Assembly: GCA_963524205.1 (NCBI GenBank)
Contig: CAURED010000007.1
Coordinates: forward strand, 62,001 to 126,000
Origin: Aminipila sp963524205
Lineage (GTDB): Bacteria > Bacillota > Clostridia > Peptostreptococcales > Anaerovoracaceae
DNA: 64,000 nucleotides
Reading direction: 5' to 3'
Below are positions 21,401-28,576 of this stretch, in pieces; within the stretch, counting starts at the first letter, position 1; every line of letters begins with the position of its first letter. The notes below the pieces were generated by a model. The model was not told the origin of the DNA and searched no databases. It was given only the letters and a program-made list of their open reading frames with translations. Made by a program: the position numbers and the translations under genes.

Positions 21401-24376
21401 GGAAAGGTACTTTACAGCGGTAGCGGAAAGGAAATTTTGAATTATCAATTGCCGAGTGGAAAGTCTATGAATATTCGTGCTGCATTTGCTGAAAAGGCGG
21501 ATAAGAAATTTACAGTAACCTTTGACTTTAGAGGAGGAAAAATTGACAATCAGGAAATGCTGAAAAAAACAGAAATACCATTTGGAACTAAAGCATTAGA
21601 TTTAAAGCCTCCTAAAAATCCAATCAAAGAAATCGAGGGTAAGCAATATGCTTTCGTAGGATGGTATATGGACGCAGAGTTGAATACAGCGTTTAATTTT
21701 GAGACTTTGATTACTGGGGATACAACTATTTATGCAAAATACAAAGAAAAAACAACTATTCGATTTAATCTGAACGGACCAAAGGCAGGAGATGGAGCAA
21801 GCACTACTCCCCCAGAGCAGAAGCTTATTATAGGAGATAAAGTAACTAAACCGGAAAATCCAACATGGGGGTCTACAAAGGATCAAAAAGACATTGAACA
21901 GTCTCATGTGTTCTTGGGTTGGTCAACAGATCCGGCGAGATGGATGGAATGGAACTTTAATGAACCTTTAAAGGAAGAAGACGAGGGAAAAACCATTACC
22001 TTGTATGCTCACTGGAAAACTATTTATGATATAGAAGATGAAAAACTAAAAGACATAACGGATGCAGGATTGTTTGAAAAACTGGCAGAAAATGTACGTA
22101 ATGGGGAGAGTTATTTAGGTAAAAAGCTGAATTTGGGAGAGGATATCACATTAGATGGTTGGACTCGTTCCGTAGGAAGTCAAAGCTGTCCATTTGAAGG
22201 GAGTTTTGACGGCAATGGACATACAATTATGGTCAAAGATGGAAATATGCCGTTATTTGGTTATATTGGGCAAAGCGGAAGTCTCAACAATGTGACCGTT
22301 TCGGGAAACATGACAGCAAAAGACACCGAGACCTTTGGTGGACTGGTAAATACTAACAGAGGAATAATTAAGGAATGTCATGCAAAGAATTTAACTATTG
22401 ATGGAGGAAATACTGAGGCCGTAGGAGGAATTGCGGGACAAACCATAGGCTATTTAAAAGACTGCACAGTGGACGAAAGCAGCCATATTTCCGGTCACAA
22501 TGCTGTTGGAGGTGTGACAGGAAGTATAAATCTAGATAATGCTTCGATAAGTGGGTGCAAGAATGCAGGAGCGGTAATCAGTGAAAACGGCATTGCAGGC
22601 GGTATTATTGGTTCGAATAAAAAAGATTGGAATGGTCATGAAAGCCAAATCCAAAATTCCAGCAACAGCGGAAAGATTCAGGGAGACCAGCAGGCCGGCG
22701 GGATTGTGGGGATGATTATTATTCCTTTGACTTTGGATAATTGTAAAAATACCGGAAATATTTCTTCTGAGCATGGAGATTCTGGTGGTATTGTAGGGTT
22801 CTTCAAAGGAAGAAATAACACACCTGGTCAAAGATCCATTTTATTCTGTGAAAATAGTGGGGAAGTTGCAGGAGATAATAATGTTGGAGGCATTACAGGA
22901 GGCATTAGTGAGGGACATATATTGATTGACCATTGCAAAAATAATGGCAAGATTATAGGTAGAGGTTCTGTTGCAGTTGCTGGTGGTATGTTGGGAATAG
23001 CTGAAGATGAGCGTATTGTGACAATATCTGAATGTATAAACATGGGGGAAGTAGTTTCAACAGGAAGTTATGCTGCGGGAATATTAGGACGTAAAGTAGA
23101 TACAGGGGGCAAGATCTCCAAATGCAGTAACACTGGAGCTGTAACCTGTAACGGGACTGCTTGCGGAATTGCGGGAATAGGACTTGAAAAAATTGAAAAC
23201 TCTTACAGTGTAGGAATGCTTACTGGTTCAACAGCCTATGGAATTTGCAGTGGCTATGGGAAAAACTATACACCTACCACCATTGAAAATTGCTATTGGT
23301 ACAACAAAGACAGCAAAGTGGATAGTCTGTGCAACGATGTAACAGGCGTAACCCTTAAAAACAGTTATTATTACAGTCCAGAGATTGTAGGAAACAGAAC
23401 CTTTGGTCTTCTTGGGTCCCTGATGGGAACAGAAGAAGTCCTTTCGGAAAGAGGCGTATCCTTGTCCGCAGAGAATCCAGAACCGATGGTTCAGCCGGAA
23501 AAAGCATTTACTGGAGGAAAGATTGCCTACTTGTTAGATGGTGGAAACAACATGCCTCATAAAAATGTTTGGACACAAGGAGATCATTATCCGACCTTCG
23601 GAAAGGGAAATGATTCCGTTTATAAGGTTACCATAAGCGCTAAAACAGGGGGGACAGCTTCTATCAAGGGAGAAGTGGAGACAGCTTATTTGGTACAGGG
23701 TAAACCGGTAGCGGTTACTGTTACACCAAATGCGGCAACAGAAACAGCTAAATATGAACTGGATTCTTTAAGCCTTGATGGAAATGGAAAGGGAACTATT
23801 TCAGAAAGCAACCTTACTTTAGGTGACGGAAATGCAGTGTTAACGGCCAACTTTAAGATGGTTGGCGTAAAGCCGGAGCCAAAACCAGAGCCAAAGCCAG
23901 ATAACCAGTCCGGCAAAGGGGGACATGGGAAAGGCAGTGGCACAGGTAACGGCAATGGCAACGACGATTTCGGCAAAACTGGCGAAGGAGGCGGAACCGG
24001 AGATGGAATCGGGAAAGACAGTGATAGCGGGGATCATGAGGGTGCTCACGAAACCGGTGACAAGACAACGGTAACCAATCCGACAGCTATGACGCAAAGT
24101 GAAGGAAAAACACCTGAAAACGTGTTGATGGCGCAACAGGATGAACAAAATCACATTGAAAAAGAGGAAGCTGTACAAGCTTCAGGTGGGTCTACGGAAG
24201 GTGGCAGCATCGGAAATGAAAAAGAAAAAGAAAAAGTTAAGTTAACCATTTTCGAGATTGTCAAGAAGACAGCACAAGAGAATCCATGGCTCATCGTTAT
24301 ATTTGTGGCAATTATCATGGTGATTGTAGCATTTGGAGCAATTGGCAGATATAAAAATTATAGAAAAGATAATTAA
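15488..24376 (+). CDS. Giant cell-surface protein with GLUG and InlB-B repeat modules
   Basis: A 2962-residue protein. The start is ATG 15488. The in-frame ATG 12 bases upstream lies inside the AGAGGATGG ribosome binding site. A signal peptide (residues about 1-32) is followed by a Thr/Ser/Glu-rich stalk (about 40-155). Then come four large modules beginning near bases 16130, 18400, 20010 and 22020. Each opens with an 'I-P-x-W-T-P-I-G-T...F-x-G-x-F-D-G' segment. Many GLUG-type repeats (GGIxG...NCxNxGxI) follow, then a 'WGQG..YPVFAD' segment. Modules 1-3 end with a Big-like domain and two InlB B-repeats (GY-x-L-x-GWY...LTLTAIW). The C-terminus has a PEPKPEPKP and Gly-rich linker, one membrane helix (about 24280-24345) and a basic tail, with no LPXTG. 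It is probably a membrane-anchored adhesin or binding scaffold. It lies 108 bp after the propeller gene, likely in the same B12-regulated unit. Confidence 0.88.
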   Translation: MKHRKRNFLLSLVLCMALLLGQVMPAVWSYAESDITVQAGETEKIQLNEGKGMYSSIDTTESEKQDINEGTNAGTETKEESITKNNESKVDSEKKEASTAEEGFKENTETTGSSIDTTITTGGAVGEDKNTTDSSINTENEPTEPKDTLKELLEDKLAEPIMEVLEEVLGGPVNIKDYDAYSKAKEYFIEDTEGLKKMGELVNSGISFEGKSITVTKEINLQNEEWRPIGTAENPFCGTFDGGEKEIINLKIETSSLEYIGIFGYMKKATIENVKIGEGTVEGNTSEKNIYAGSIAGCAEESKFSNCSNSVSIMILNSITDAQKNEAHTGGLVGYVEKSNFTNCNNDGNITSASEAKKNLIHKGGTGGIAGSAEEGSFTDCKNAGKIDGGWSNENFQNYPSGGILGQAKAVTFTGCQNNGKVKIKGWWVGGILGRGQTLQGKDLSITNCQNNGEIEVNGQYVGGVIGIAEASEDKIIFITDCQNNGKIDVTNGQYIGGVIGQGQAVEIKTCRNLKEINGKIKIGGIGGELKKSNIKNSSNEGNISALNLRAGGIVAYAQQTEILQCKNMGMIDAVKYAGGVVGELSNCQNISNNCNIGNIKASKQYAGGIAGTSSSSTVTGCYNWGKIDSMNSKGGIVTNNNTTVIHCYFLDTCIANPVDTKYAISKAAISFSNGEVAYLLNTQNAGSNLGIWGQGKEYPVFADNEHPVVCKAVLKINKAEEQTTGGSIMLENSTESGQYLVKKDLTVKVKPDEGFFLKLLSLNDGNGNKVNKSREDQSDGSIIFTFENPGKDITAEATFEKKGENVPDELNIIWNLNGGTVTMGTMPERIKYGAVLKEPSVEKKGYTLMGWYVGENPQPEKEQSYDFDSVVTGNLTLTAIWCEDALYVTFDPNYDGAEPEEPTRFAFGGKFQLKEISRPAPEGMEYKMLGWYTEKQDKETGKVKGIKWEKDQEITQRGNLTLYAAWENIDLFENNTIKNPFIINEAETLKLLAERVNSGNVSGYKGKYFKLGKDIDLKEIPSWTPIGTEEHPFQGNFNGDYHTITNLKIHEPEKDNQGLFGYVSYTTREPSVRNLYLEDVSVVGKCNVGGIIGGIFGCGSSQFKSLGVKSGKISGTANVGGVIGSIMSNPQYTRSGDYCLMFNAGNITASSGAVGGIVGSVNTQNSLSYCYNTGKISGANAGAITGKGYTGNTNCYYLDESIAEPVDKTNAEAKNALFFKSGEAAYSLDCGNNSQRTEYWGQGESFPIFADSENKAVYKLSLKQGENGTITINGLNDKSFKYVKANTKVDVTVSADNNWLLKQLKVIEIRTGKAVETQGTGEGTAEIYFNMPTADVDITPIFAPEGEGNVNIKYDLDGGIWGDYPDPSAEIPFGTVIKQPSVNPQKTGYDFRGWYVGNQKYDFTEAVTEDITLTAKWSTHGKFIVSFNLNHEGWSKEEIPEQFKDQEIELNGKVQRPENPKWVHTDKNTAYKFLDWYTEPVVGKVWDFSNNIIKEDAVLYAQWKEVDAMSAGTLEEPCILDSVEMLKYLAECVNEGNSYKDCYFCLKSDLDLKDIPSWTPIGTASAPFSGHFDGNGHVIKNLTISGKTDYVGLFGNISFAEVKNLTLNEAKIEGGNYVGGIAGMAGKSSSVELNGQGSIFSKLSVSGTIVGTNQVGGIAGTAGKSDFLGSTFSGTVTGANQVGGIAGETYGGNLNDCKIGGSIKGEDKVGGISGKISFYKNKQQGENYGANIENCSNEANVVGSNYVGGLAGYGQDIINVQKVNNQGTISGEDLTGGLLGGVSQGAKANEFIVSLCYNTGKVKSTASEAKGVGGLIGVQENPGKIKVKDSYNAGIIEAPSTVNVGGISGTNFKNIINCYYLASGKSFVDAAYSNAMKLEDFESGRAAYLMDGGTGVHTNLWGQGIEHPVFADETHHSVYEIGLSVTGAGIVSGAGLEKGLNYKSFKGGQTIEVKPSGNHIISLFEVVDTAGKVLYSGSGKEILNYQLPSGKSMNIRAAFAEKADKKFTVTFDFRGGKIDNQEMLKKTEIPFGTKALDLKPPKNPIKEIEGKQYAFVGWYMDAELNTAFNFETLITGDTTIYAKYKEKTTIRFNLNGPKAGDGASTTPPEQKLIIGDKVTKPENPTWGSTKDQKDIEQSHVFLGWSTDPARWMEWNFNEPLKEEDEGKTITLYAHWKTIYDIEDEKLKDITDAGLFEKLAENVRNGESYLGKKLNLGEDITLDGWTRSVGSQSCPFEGSFDGNGHTIMVKDGNMPLFGYIGQSGSLNNVTVSGNMTAKDTETFGGLVNTNRGIIKECHAKNLTIDGGNTEAVGGIAGQTIGYLKDCTVDESSHISGHNAVGGVTGSINLDNASISGCKNAGAVISENGIAGGIIGSNKKDWNGHESQIQNSSNSGKIQGDQQAGGIVGMIIIPLTLDNCKNTGNISSEHGDSGGIVGFFKGRNNTPGQRSILFCENSGEVAGDNNVGGITGGISEGHILIDHCKNNGKIIGRGSVAVAGGMLGIAEDERIVTISECINMGEVVSTGSYAAGILGRKVDTGGKISKCSNTGAVTCNGTACGIAGIGLEKIENSYSVGMLTGSTAYGICSGYGKNYTPTTIENCYWYNKDSKVDSLCNDVTGVTLKNSYYYSPEIVGNRTFGLLGSLMGTEEVLSERGVSLSAENPEPMVQPEKAFTGGKIAYLLDGGNNMPHKNVWTQGDHYPTFGKGNDSVYKVTISAKTGGTASIKGEVETAYLVQGKPVAVTVTPNAATETAKYELDSLSLDGNGKGTISESNLTLGDGNAVLTANFKMVGVKPEPKPEPKPDNQSGKGGHGKGSGTGNGNGNDDFGKTGEGGGTGDGIGKDSDSGDHEGAHETGDKTTVTNPTAMTQSEGKTPENVLMAQQDEQNHIEKEEAVQASGGSTEGGSIGNEKEKEKVKLTIFEIVKKTAQENPWLIVIFVAIIMVIVAFGAIGRYKNYRKDN

Positions 24377-24388
24377 TTAAAAAATAGA

Positions 24389-24435
24389 AAACCTCCTGAA
24401 GGTTGCATTATAAGCATCCCTTCAGGAGGTTTTTG
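24389..24435 (+). terminator. Strong terminator ending the B12-regulated unit
   Basis: AAACCTCCTGAAGG (24389-24402) pairs with CCTTCAGGAGGTTT (24419-24432), and a T run follows. Confidence 0.85.
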
Positions 24436-24500
24436 TATATAGTTAAACGTAAGTAATTTCGGATAACCCTGACTAGTAAAATATAGGGACTGATAACGAA

Positions 24501-26516
24501 CTATTCCAGATTAAATTTTCCTGAAATTTCTTTAAGCAATGAAGCCTGGCCGGATAATTCTTCGCTTGCAGCTGAGCTTTGTTCAGCAGTAGCTGCATTG
24601 GACTGAACTACTAAACTGATTTGATCCATTCCCTGTAGAGTTTGAGATAGTGAGGTGGCTTGTACATTGTAAGCTTCTGAAATTTCATGGATTAATCCCA
24701 CAGATTCAGTAACTCCTGCCAGCACTTCACTTAATGCTTGACGGGTTTCTTCTGCGATGTTTGTCCCGTTTGTAACTGCGTGAATGGTATCTTCAATCAG
24801 TGCAGTTGTATTTTGAGCTGCTTCAGCAGATTTACTGGCAAGGTTTCGAACCTCATCAGCAACTACAGCAAAACCTTTTCCAGCATCACCGGCACGGGCA
24901 GCCTCAACTGCAGCATTCAGGGCAAGAATATTCGTTTGAAAAGCAATATCCTCAATAGTTTTAATAATCTTACTGATTTCAGAAGATTTAACATTAATGA
25001 GTTCGATGGCAGACATCATGTGACCCATCTGCAGATTGCTTTTATCTGTGGCAGAACCTACTAGTTGCACTTTATTTGCAACATTTTCAGCATTCTTAGC
25101 AGTGACATTAACCGTATGAGAGATATCCTGAATGGTAGCCGTTAACTCCTGTATAGAACTTGCCTGCTCTGTAGTGCCTTGAGCAAGCATTTGAGCACCG
25201 CCTGCTACTTGGTCTGAACCGTTAGAAACTTCTGCTGAAATTTGAATCATTTCTCCAATAGTAGTCTTGAAAGTATGAGAGGTATTTAAAAGAGCATCTT
25301 TAATGACTTTAAATTCGCCATCATATGTCTGGTTTAAATGTAGTGTCAAATGACCTTGGCCCAATCGATTTAAGGCATCAGAGATTTCATTGATATAAGC
25401 AATATAAGTATGTAATCTACAGGTTAGATGTCTCATGTTATTTGCCAGCTGGCCAACTTCATCTTTGGATTTCACATTTATTTCTACATCTAAATTCCCC
25501 TGAGCAAGTTCATTGGTTACAGAGGTTAACTTCTTTAAAGGAGCAGTTATATTCTTTGCAGTTATCAGTATTACGATTAGTAATATAATTAAAGCCCCAA
25601 TAAAAAACAGAAAAATCGTATGAGTTGTAGAGGTTATAAATTGATTAAACTCTGCTTCAGGAATAATATTTACAATTTTCCATCCAGTATAATCAGCAGT
25701 GCCAATAACTCCATAAGAGGTTTTACCGTCGTCTTTAAACTCGATTACATTTTGTTTCGGATTTTTGATAGCCTTTACCATGGCATCACTATATCCGATT
25801 TGGTCATAGTTTTTTAAGACTTTATTTTCGTCTTTATGTGCAAGGATAACACCGTTAGCAGAAATCAGGGTTTGATATCCTGTTTGATATTTAGTCTTAG
25901 CACTTATAACCATATTATTTACGTTGGTAATTTGAATGTCTACAGCGGCTATACCTACGATTTTATGGCTGTTTGGAGCATAAACAGGTGCAGAGATGGT
26001 TAAAACCATTAGCCCTGTATCCACTTCATCCTTATAGGGCTCTGATATGATGTAACCTGCATCCATATCTTTTTGATTTTTAAACCAGTAAGATGTACTG
26101 ATTACATTGAAGTCTTTACCACCTACCCAATCACAGCCATCAAAGGATAAATCAGTTACCCCGCTTGCAACATACAAAGATAGAATGTTATCTTTATCTG
26201 CATTTGTGGTATTTTCCAACATTTTATAAGTTGGAGCAAAGTAGGGGGATGCCAAGCGGCTGTCACTTGTGGTTCCGGAAGCCAATAGGCTTACTACATT
26301 TTCATCTCTTGAAATTTGCTGTACCATAGATATATATTTGGTAAAATAATTGTTTACATTGGAGACAATTACCTTGTTTGACTCTTTTGCAATAAGGCTT
26401 TCACTGTTTGTTACAGTAGAATTTAAAGTAGTAAGTATAAAGGTTCCCACAATAATCATGGCAATGATTATCATTCCACCGATAAAGGCTAGTATTTTAG
26501 TTGTAATGCTTTTCAT
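24501..26516 (-). CDS. Methyl-accepting chemotaxis protein (dCache type)
   Basis: A 671-residue chemoreceptor on the minus strand. It has an N-terminal helix (about 7-29), a periplasmic-type double Cache sensor of about 260 residues (SPYFAPTYKMLENTT, GIAAVDIQI and GWKIVNIIPEAEF segments) and a second helix (about 298-320). HAMP (KNITAPLKKLTSVTNELAQGN) and the conserved signalling tip EDIAFQTNILALNAAVEAARAG follow. The start is the methionine of MKSITTK: an ATG 12 bases upstream overlaps the GGAGG ribosome binding site. It converges on the giant surface-protein gene, so the B12 unit is enclosed by two chemoreceptors. The two receptors differ in sensor sequence and are not a recent duplicate. 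The ligand is unknown. Confidence 0.93.
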   Translation of the reverse strand: MKSITTKILAFIGGMIIIAMIIVGTFILTTLNSTVTNSESLIAKESNKVIVSNVNNYFTKYISMVQQISRDENVVSLLASGTTSDSRLASPYFAPTYKMLENTTNADKDNILSLYVASGVTDLSFDGCDWVGGKDFNVISTSYWFKNQKDMDAGYIISEPYKDEVDTGLMVLTISAPVYAPNSHKIVGIAAVDIQITNVNNMVISAKTKYQTGYQTLISANGVILAHKDENKVLKNYDQIGYSDAMVKAIKNPKQNVIEFKDDGKTSYGVIGTADYTGWKIVNIIPEAEFNQFITSTTHTIFLFFIGALIILLIVILITAKNITAPLKKLTSVTNELAQGNLDVEINVKSKDEVGQLANNMRHLTCRLHTYIAYINEISDALNRLGQGHLTLHLNQTYDGEFKVIKDALLNTSHTFKTTIGEMIQISAEVSNGSDQVAGGAQMLAQGTTEQASSIQELTATIQDISHTVNVTAKNAENVANKVQLVGSATDKSNLQMGHMMSAIELINVKSSEISKIIKTIEDIAFQTNILALNAAVEAARAGDAGKGFAVVADEVRNLASKSAEAAQNTTALIEDTIHAVTNGTNIAEETRQALSEVLAGVTESVGLIHEISEAYNVQATSLSQTLQGMDQISLVVQSNAATAEQSSAASEELSGQASLLKEISGKFNLE

Positions 26517-26590
26517 CTGTTCCTCCATTTAGCTTAGACTTAGGCTTGGTAATTTCTTCATTGATTACTAGGAAAATTTAGCCATTTATC

Positions 26591-26637
26591 CTTATAGATA
26601 AAAAAGACAAGGAAAACCCTGTCTTTTTATCTATAAG
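26591..26637 (-). terminator. Terminator downstream of crotonase gene
   Basis: The long inverted repeat CTTATAGATAAAAAAGACA (26591-26609) and TGTCTTTTTATCTATAAG (26620-26637) lies just beyond the minus-strand stop at 26667. Confidence 0.75.
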
Positions 26638-26666
26638 AAATTCTATTTTTTTATAATATTTAAAGT

Positions 26667-27443
26667 TTATTTCTTCTGGAATTTAGCTTCTCTTTTTTCA
26701 AGGAAAGCACCCATACCTTCCGTTTTATCCTGAGAGGCAAATGGCGCTGTGAATGCTTCAATTTCCATAGCACTTGCAGTCTTCATATCAAGACCATAAC
26801 CATTATTGATAACAGTCTTTGCAGCAGCAATGGCTATAGGAGCCTTTGACATGATTGTTTTAGCAATTTTTTCTGCAGTGGCCATTAATTCTTCAGGTGG
26901 AACCATTTTTTCAACAAGACCAATTCTGTAGGCCTCATCGGCAGAAACCATTTCCGCTGTCATAATTAAATACTTACCCATGTTTTTTCCAACAAGTCTA
27001 GGAAGTCTTTGAGTACCACCGAAACCAGGAATAATTCCAAGGTTTACTTCAGGTTGACCAAACTTAGCTTTTTCAGAAGCAACTCTGATATCACAAGCCA
27101 TAGCAAGCTCGCATCCACCACCAAGGGCAAAACCATTTACCGCAGCAATTATTGGCTTTTCGATCGATTCCATGTAGTTCATAAGTTTATGACCTGTAAT
27201 CATCATGTTTCTGCCTTCAATCGCATCCAGAGAATGCATCTGAGCAATATCAGCTCCAGCGACGAAAGCTTTTCCTTCTCCTGTCAAAATTGCAGAACAA
27301 ATATCATCGTTATTTTCTACTTCAGTGAACGCAGCATATAATTCATTTAAAACATCAACATTTAATGCATTCATTGCTTGAGGACGATTGATTGTGATAA
27401 ATGCAATTTTATCTTTTACTTCAAATTTTAAGTTCTCGTACAT
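26667..27443 (-). CDS. crt: Enoyl-CoA hydratase / crotonase
   Basis: A 258-residue crotonase-fold enzyme of standard length. The oxyanion-hole segments AGADIAQM (62-69) and ALGGGCELAMACD (106-118) are present. Both catalytic glutamates of the hydratase group are at the expected places (E112 in GGGCE and E132 in GQPEVNLGIIPGFGGTQRL), which supports hydration of crotonyl-CoA or other short enoyl-CoAs rather than an isomerase-only role. In Clostridia, Crt serves butyrate/butanol formation and amino-acid degradation. Here no hbd, thl or bcd lies alongside, so the pathway is open. The start is backed by GAAAGGAAG. It lies 52 bp downstream of the FeoB-like gene on the same strand and may be co-transcribed. 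Confidence 0.9.
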   Translation of the reverse strand: MYENLKFEVKDKIAFITINRPQAMNALNVDVLNELYAAFTEVENNDDICSAILTGEGKAFVAGADIAQMHSLDAIEGRNMMITGHKLMNYMESIEKPIIAAVNGFALGGGCELAMACDIRVASEKAKFGQPEVNLGIIPGFGGTQRLPRLVGKNMGKYLIMTAEMVSADEAYRIGLVEKMVPPEELMATAEKIAKTIMSKAPIAIAAAKTVINNGYGLDMKTASAMEIEAFTAPFASQDKTEGMGAFLEKREAKFQKK

Positions 27444-27495
27444 ATTAAAAACTTCCTTTCATCTATGAAATATTTTATACAAATATCATAACACT

Positions 27496-28485
27496 TCAGC
27501 TAGATATTGGCAATATTAACAAGGCAGATAATATTTTTCCAACAATTAGTGACATAAATATACTTAACACCCAAATTGTAATAGAGATTAGTTTAGTTTC
27601 ATGTTTAAATAAAATAATCATTGAAGCAAGGCATGGAACAAATAAAGTAAGCATAACAGTACATATAAAGATTTGAGGGTCTGTAAAACTGCCATTTGAA
27701 AATAGAGCTAGTAGACTTGCTGCGCCTAAATCTTTTTTGATAATGCTTAGGATAAATATTGTAGCAGAGTCAGCTGGAAGATGCAAAAAGTTACAAAAAA
27801 GCGGAGCGGCAAAGATGCATAGCTTATGTATATAGCCGCAATAATTTAATATAGAAACAATAATGTTACCAATTGCAAAAGGTACAGCGGTTTCTATTAG
27901 AAATCCAATGCTGTTACGAAGTGACTTGAATAGAAGCGGCAAGAGTTTAGGTATGAAAAAATAATATCTACATTTATATTTACATTTCGATGACTGGCTG
28001 CAATGAGAGAACGTATCATTAGGGAAAAGTAAATTAAGAATATAGCTTAGAAATAAAAAGATTAAAAATATAATTAATATGTAAGCTATTAAGTAATGTC
28101 TGCTGGTTTGGAAAATTAATACAGTGTTTATTACTAATTGAGCAGAGCAGGGAACAATCATACAAAGAAGAATTTGCGCAATTCTTCGCTCACGTTTATT
28201 ACTTGTTAACTGTAAGGCGCCTAAAGCTACAGTAACACAACCAAAACCGAGCAGAAGCGGCAATAGTGTATTTGAGGATAGTCCAAATTTATTCAGTATC
28301 CTGTCTACTTTTAAGGAAACAATTCTTAACAGATTTGATTCCAGTAAAAATAACTGCAAAAGGTAGAATGACGTTATAATTGGAAATAAAATTTTAAATA
28401 AAAAATAAGGTACTATTGTGAGTAATCCAAAATCGCCGTAAAGAACGTATGTTATTAGAGAATCTAGGTTAGTTGTCATATTCAT
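27496..28485 (-). CDS. FeoB-like permease without GTPase domain
   Basis: A 329-residue protein with eight or so helices. It resembles the two Gate repeats and core of FeoB, the ferrous-iron transporter. First, RILNKFGLSSNTLLPLLLGFGC is followed by TSNKRERRIAQILLCMIVPCSAQ, mirroring FeoB's 'GFGC...T(R/L)..E..RDR..T.L..PF.SC.A.LPVY'. Later, the second Gate-like region SIIKKDLGAASLLAL and TLFVPCLASMIILFKHET mirrors FeoB's 'RKDFGA...TLFVPC.A'. The N-terminal G-protein domain (GNPNVGKT) and FeoA-like segments are absent. The gene is intact with an AGGAGG site, not a fragment. Its cysteines (GFGC, VPCSA, FVPC) are kept. It may be a metal or nucleoside-type transporter; annotation as 'nucleoside recognition domain' protein is the usual alternative. 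Confidence 0.7.
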   Translation of the reverse strand: MNMTTNLDSLITYVLYGDFGLLTIVPYFLFKILFPIITSFYLLQLFLLESNLLRIVSLKVDRILNKFGLSSNTLLPLLLGFGCVTVALGALQLTSNKRERRIAQILLCMIVPCSAQLVINTVLIFQTSRHYLIAYILIIFLIFLFLSYILNLLFPNDTFSHCSQSSKCKYKCRYYFFIPKLLPLLFKSLRNSIGFLIETAVPFAIGNIIVSILNYCGYIHKLCIFAAPLFCNFLHLPADSATIFILSIIKKDLGAASLLALFSNGSFTDPQIFICTVMLTLFVPCLASMIILFKHETKLISITIWVLSIFMSLIVGKILSALLILPISS

Positions 28486-28576
28486 TTTTGGTTTTTAAAC
28501 CTCCTAATTTGTGGTATACTTATATAGACAATATGCAGGATATGTTGATTGCAGAATAAGAAGGGCGGATAGATTT

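Noticed and set aside
16130..23600. Tandem repeats suggesting CRISPR or satellite DNA
   Set aside because: Repetition is at the protein level (GLUG and InlB-B units within one open frame); the DNA units are diverged and irregular in spacing.
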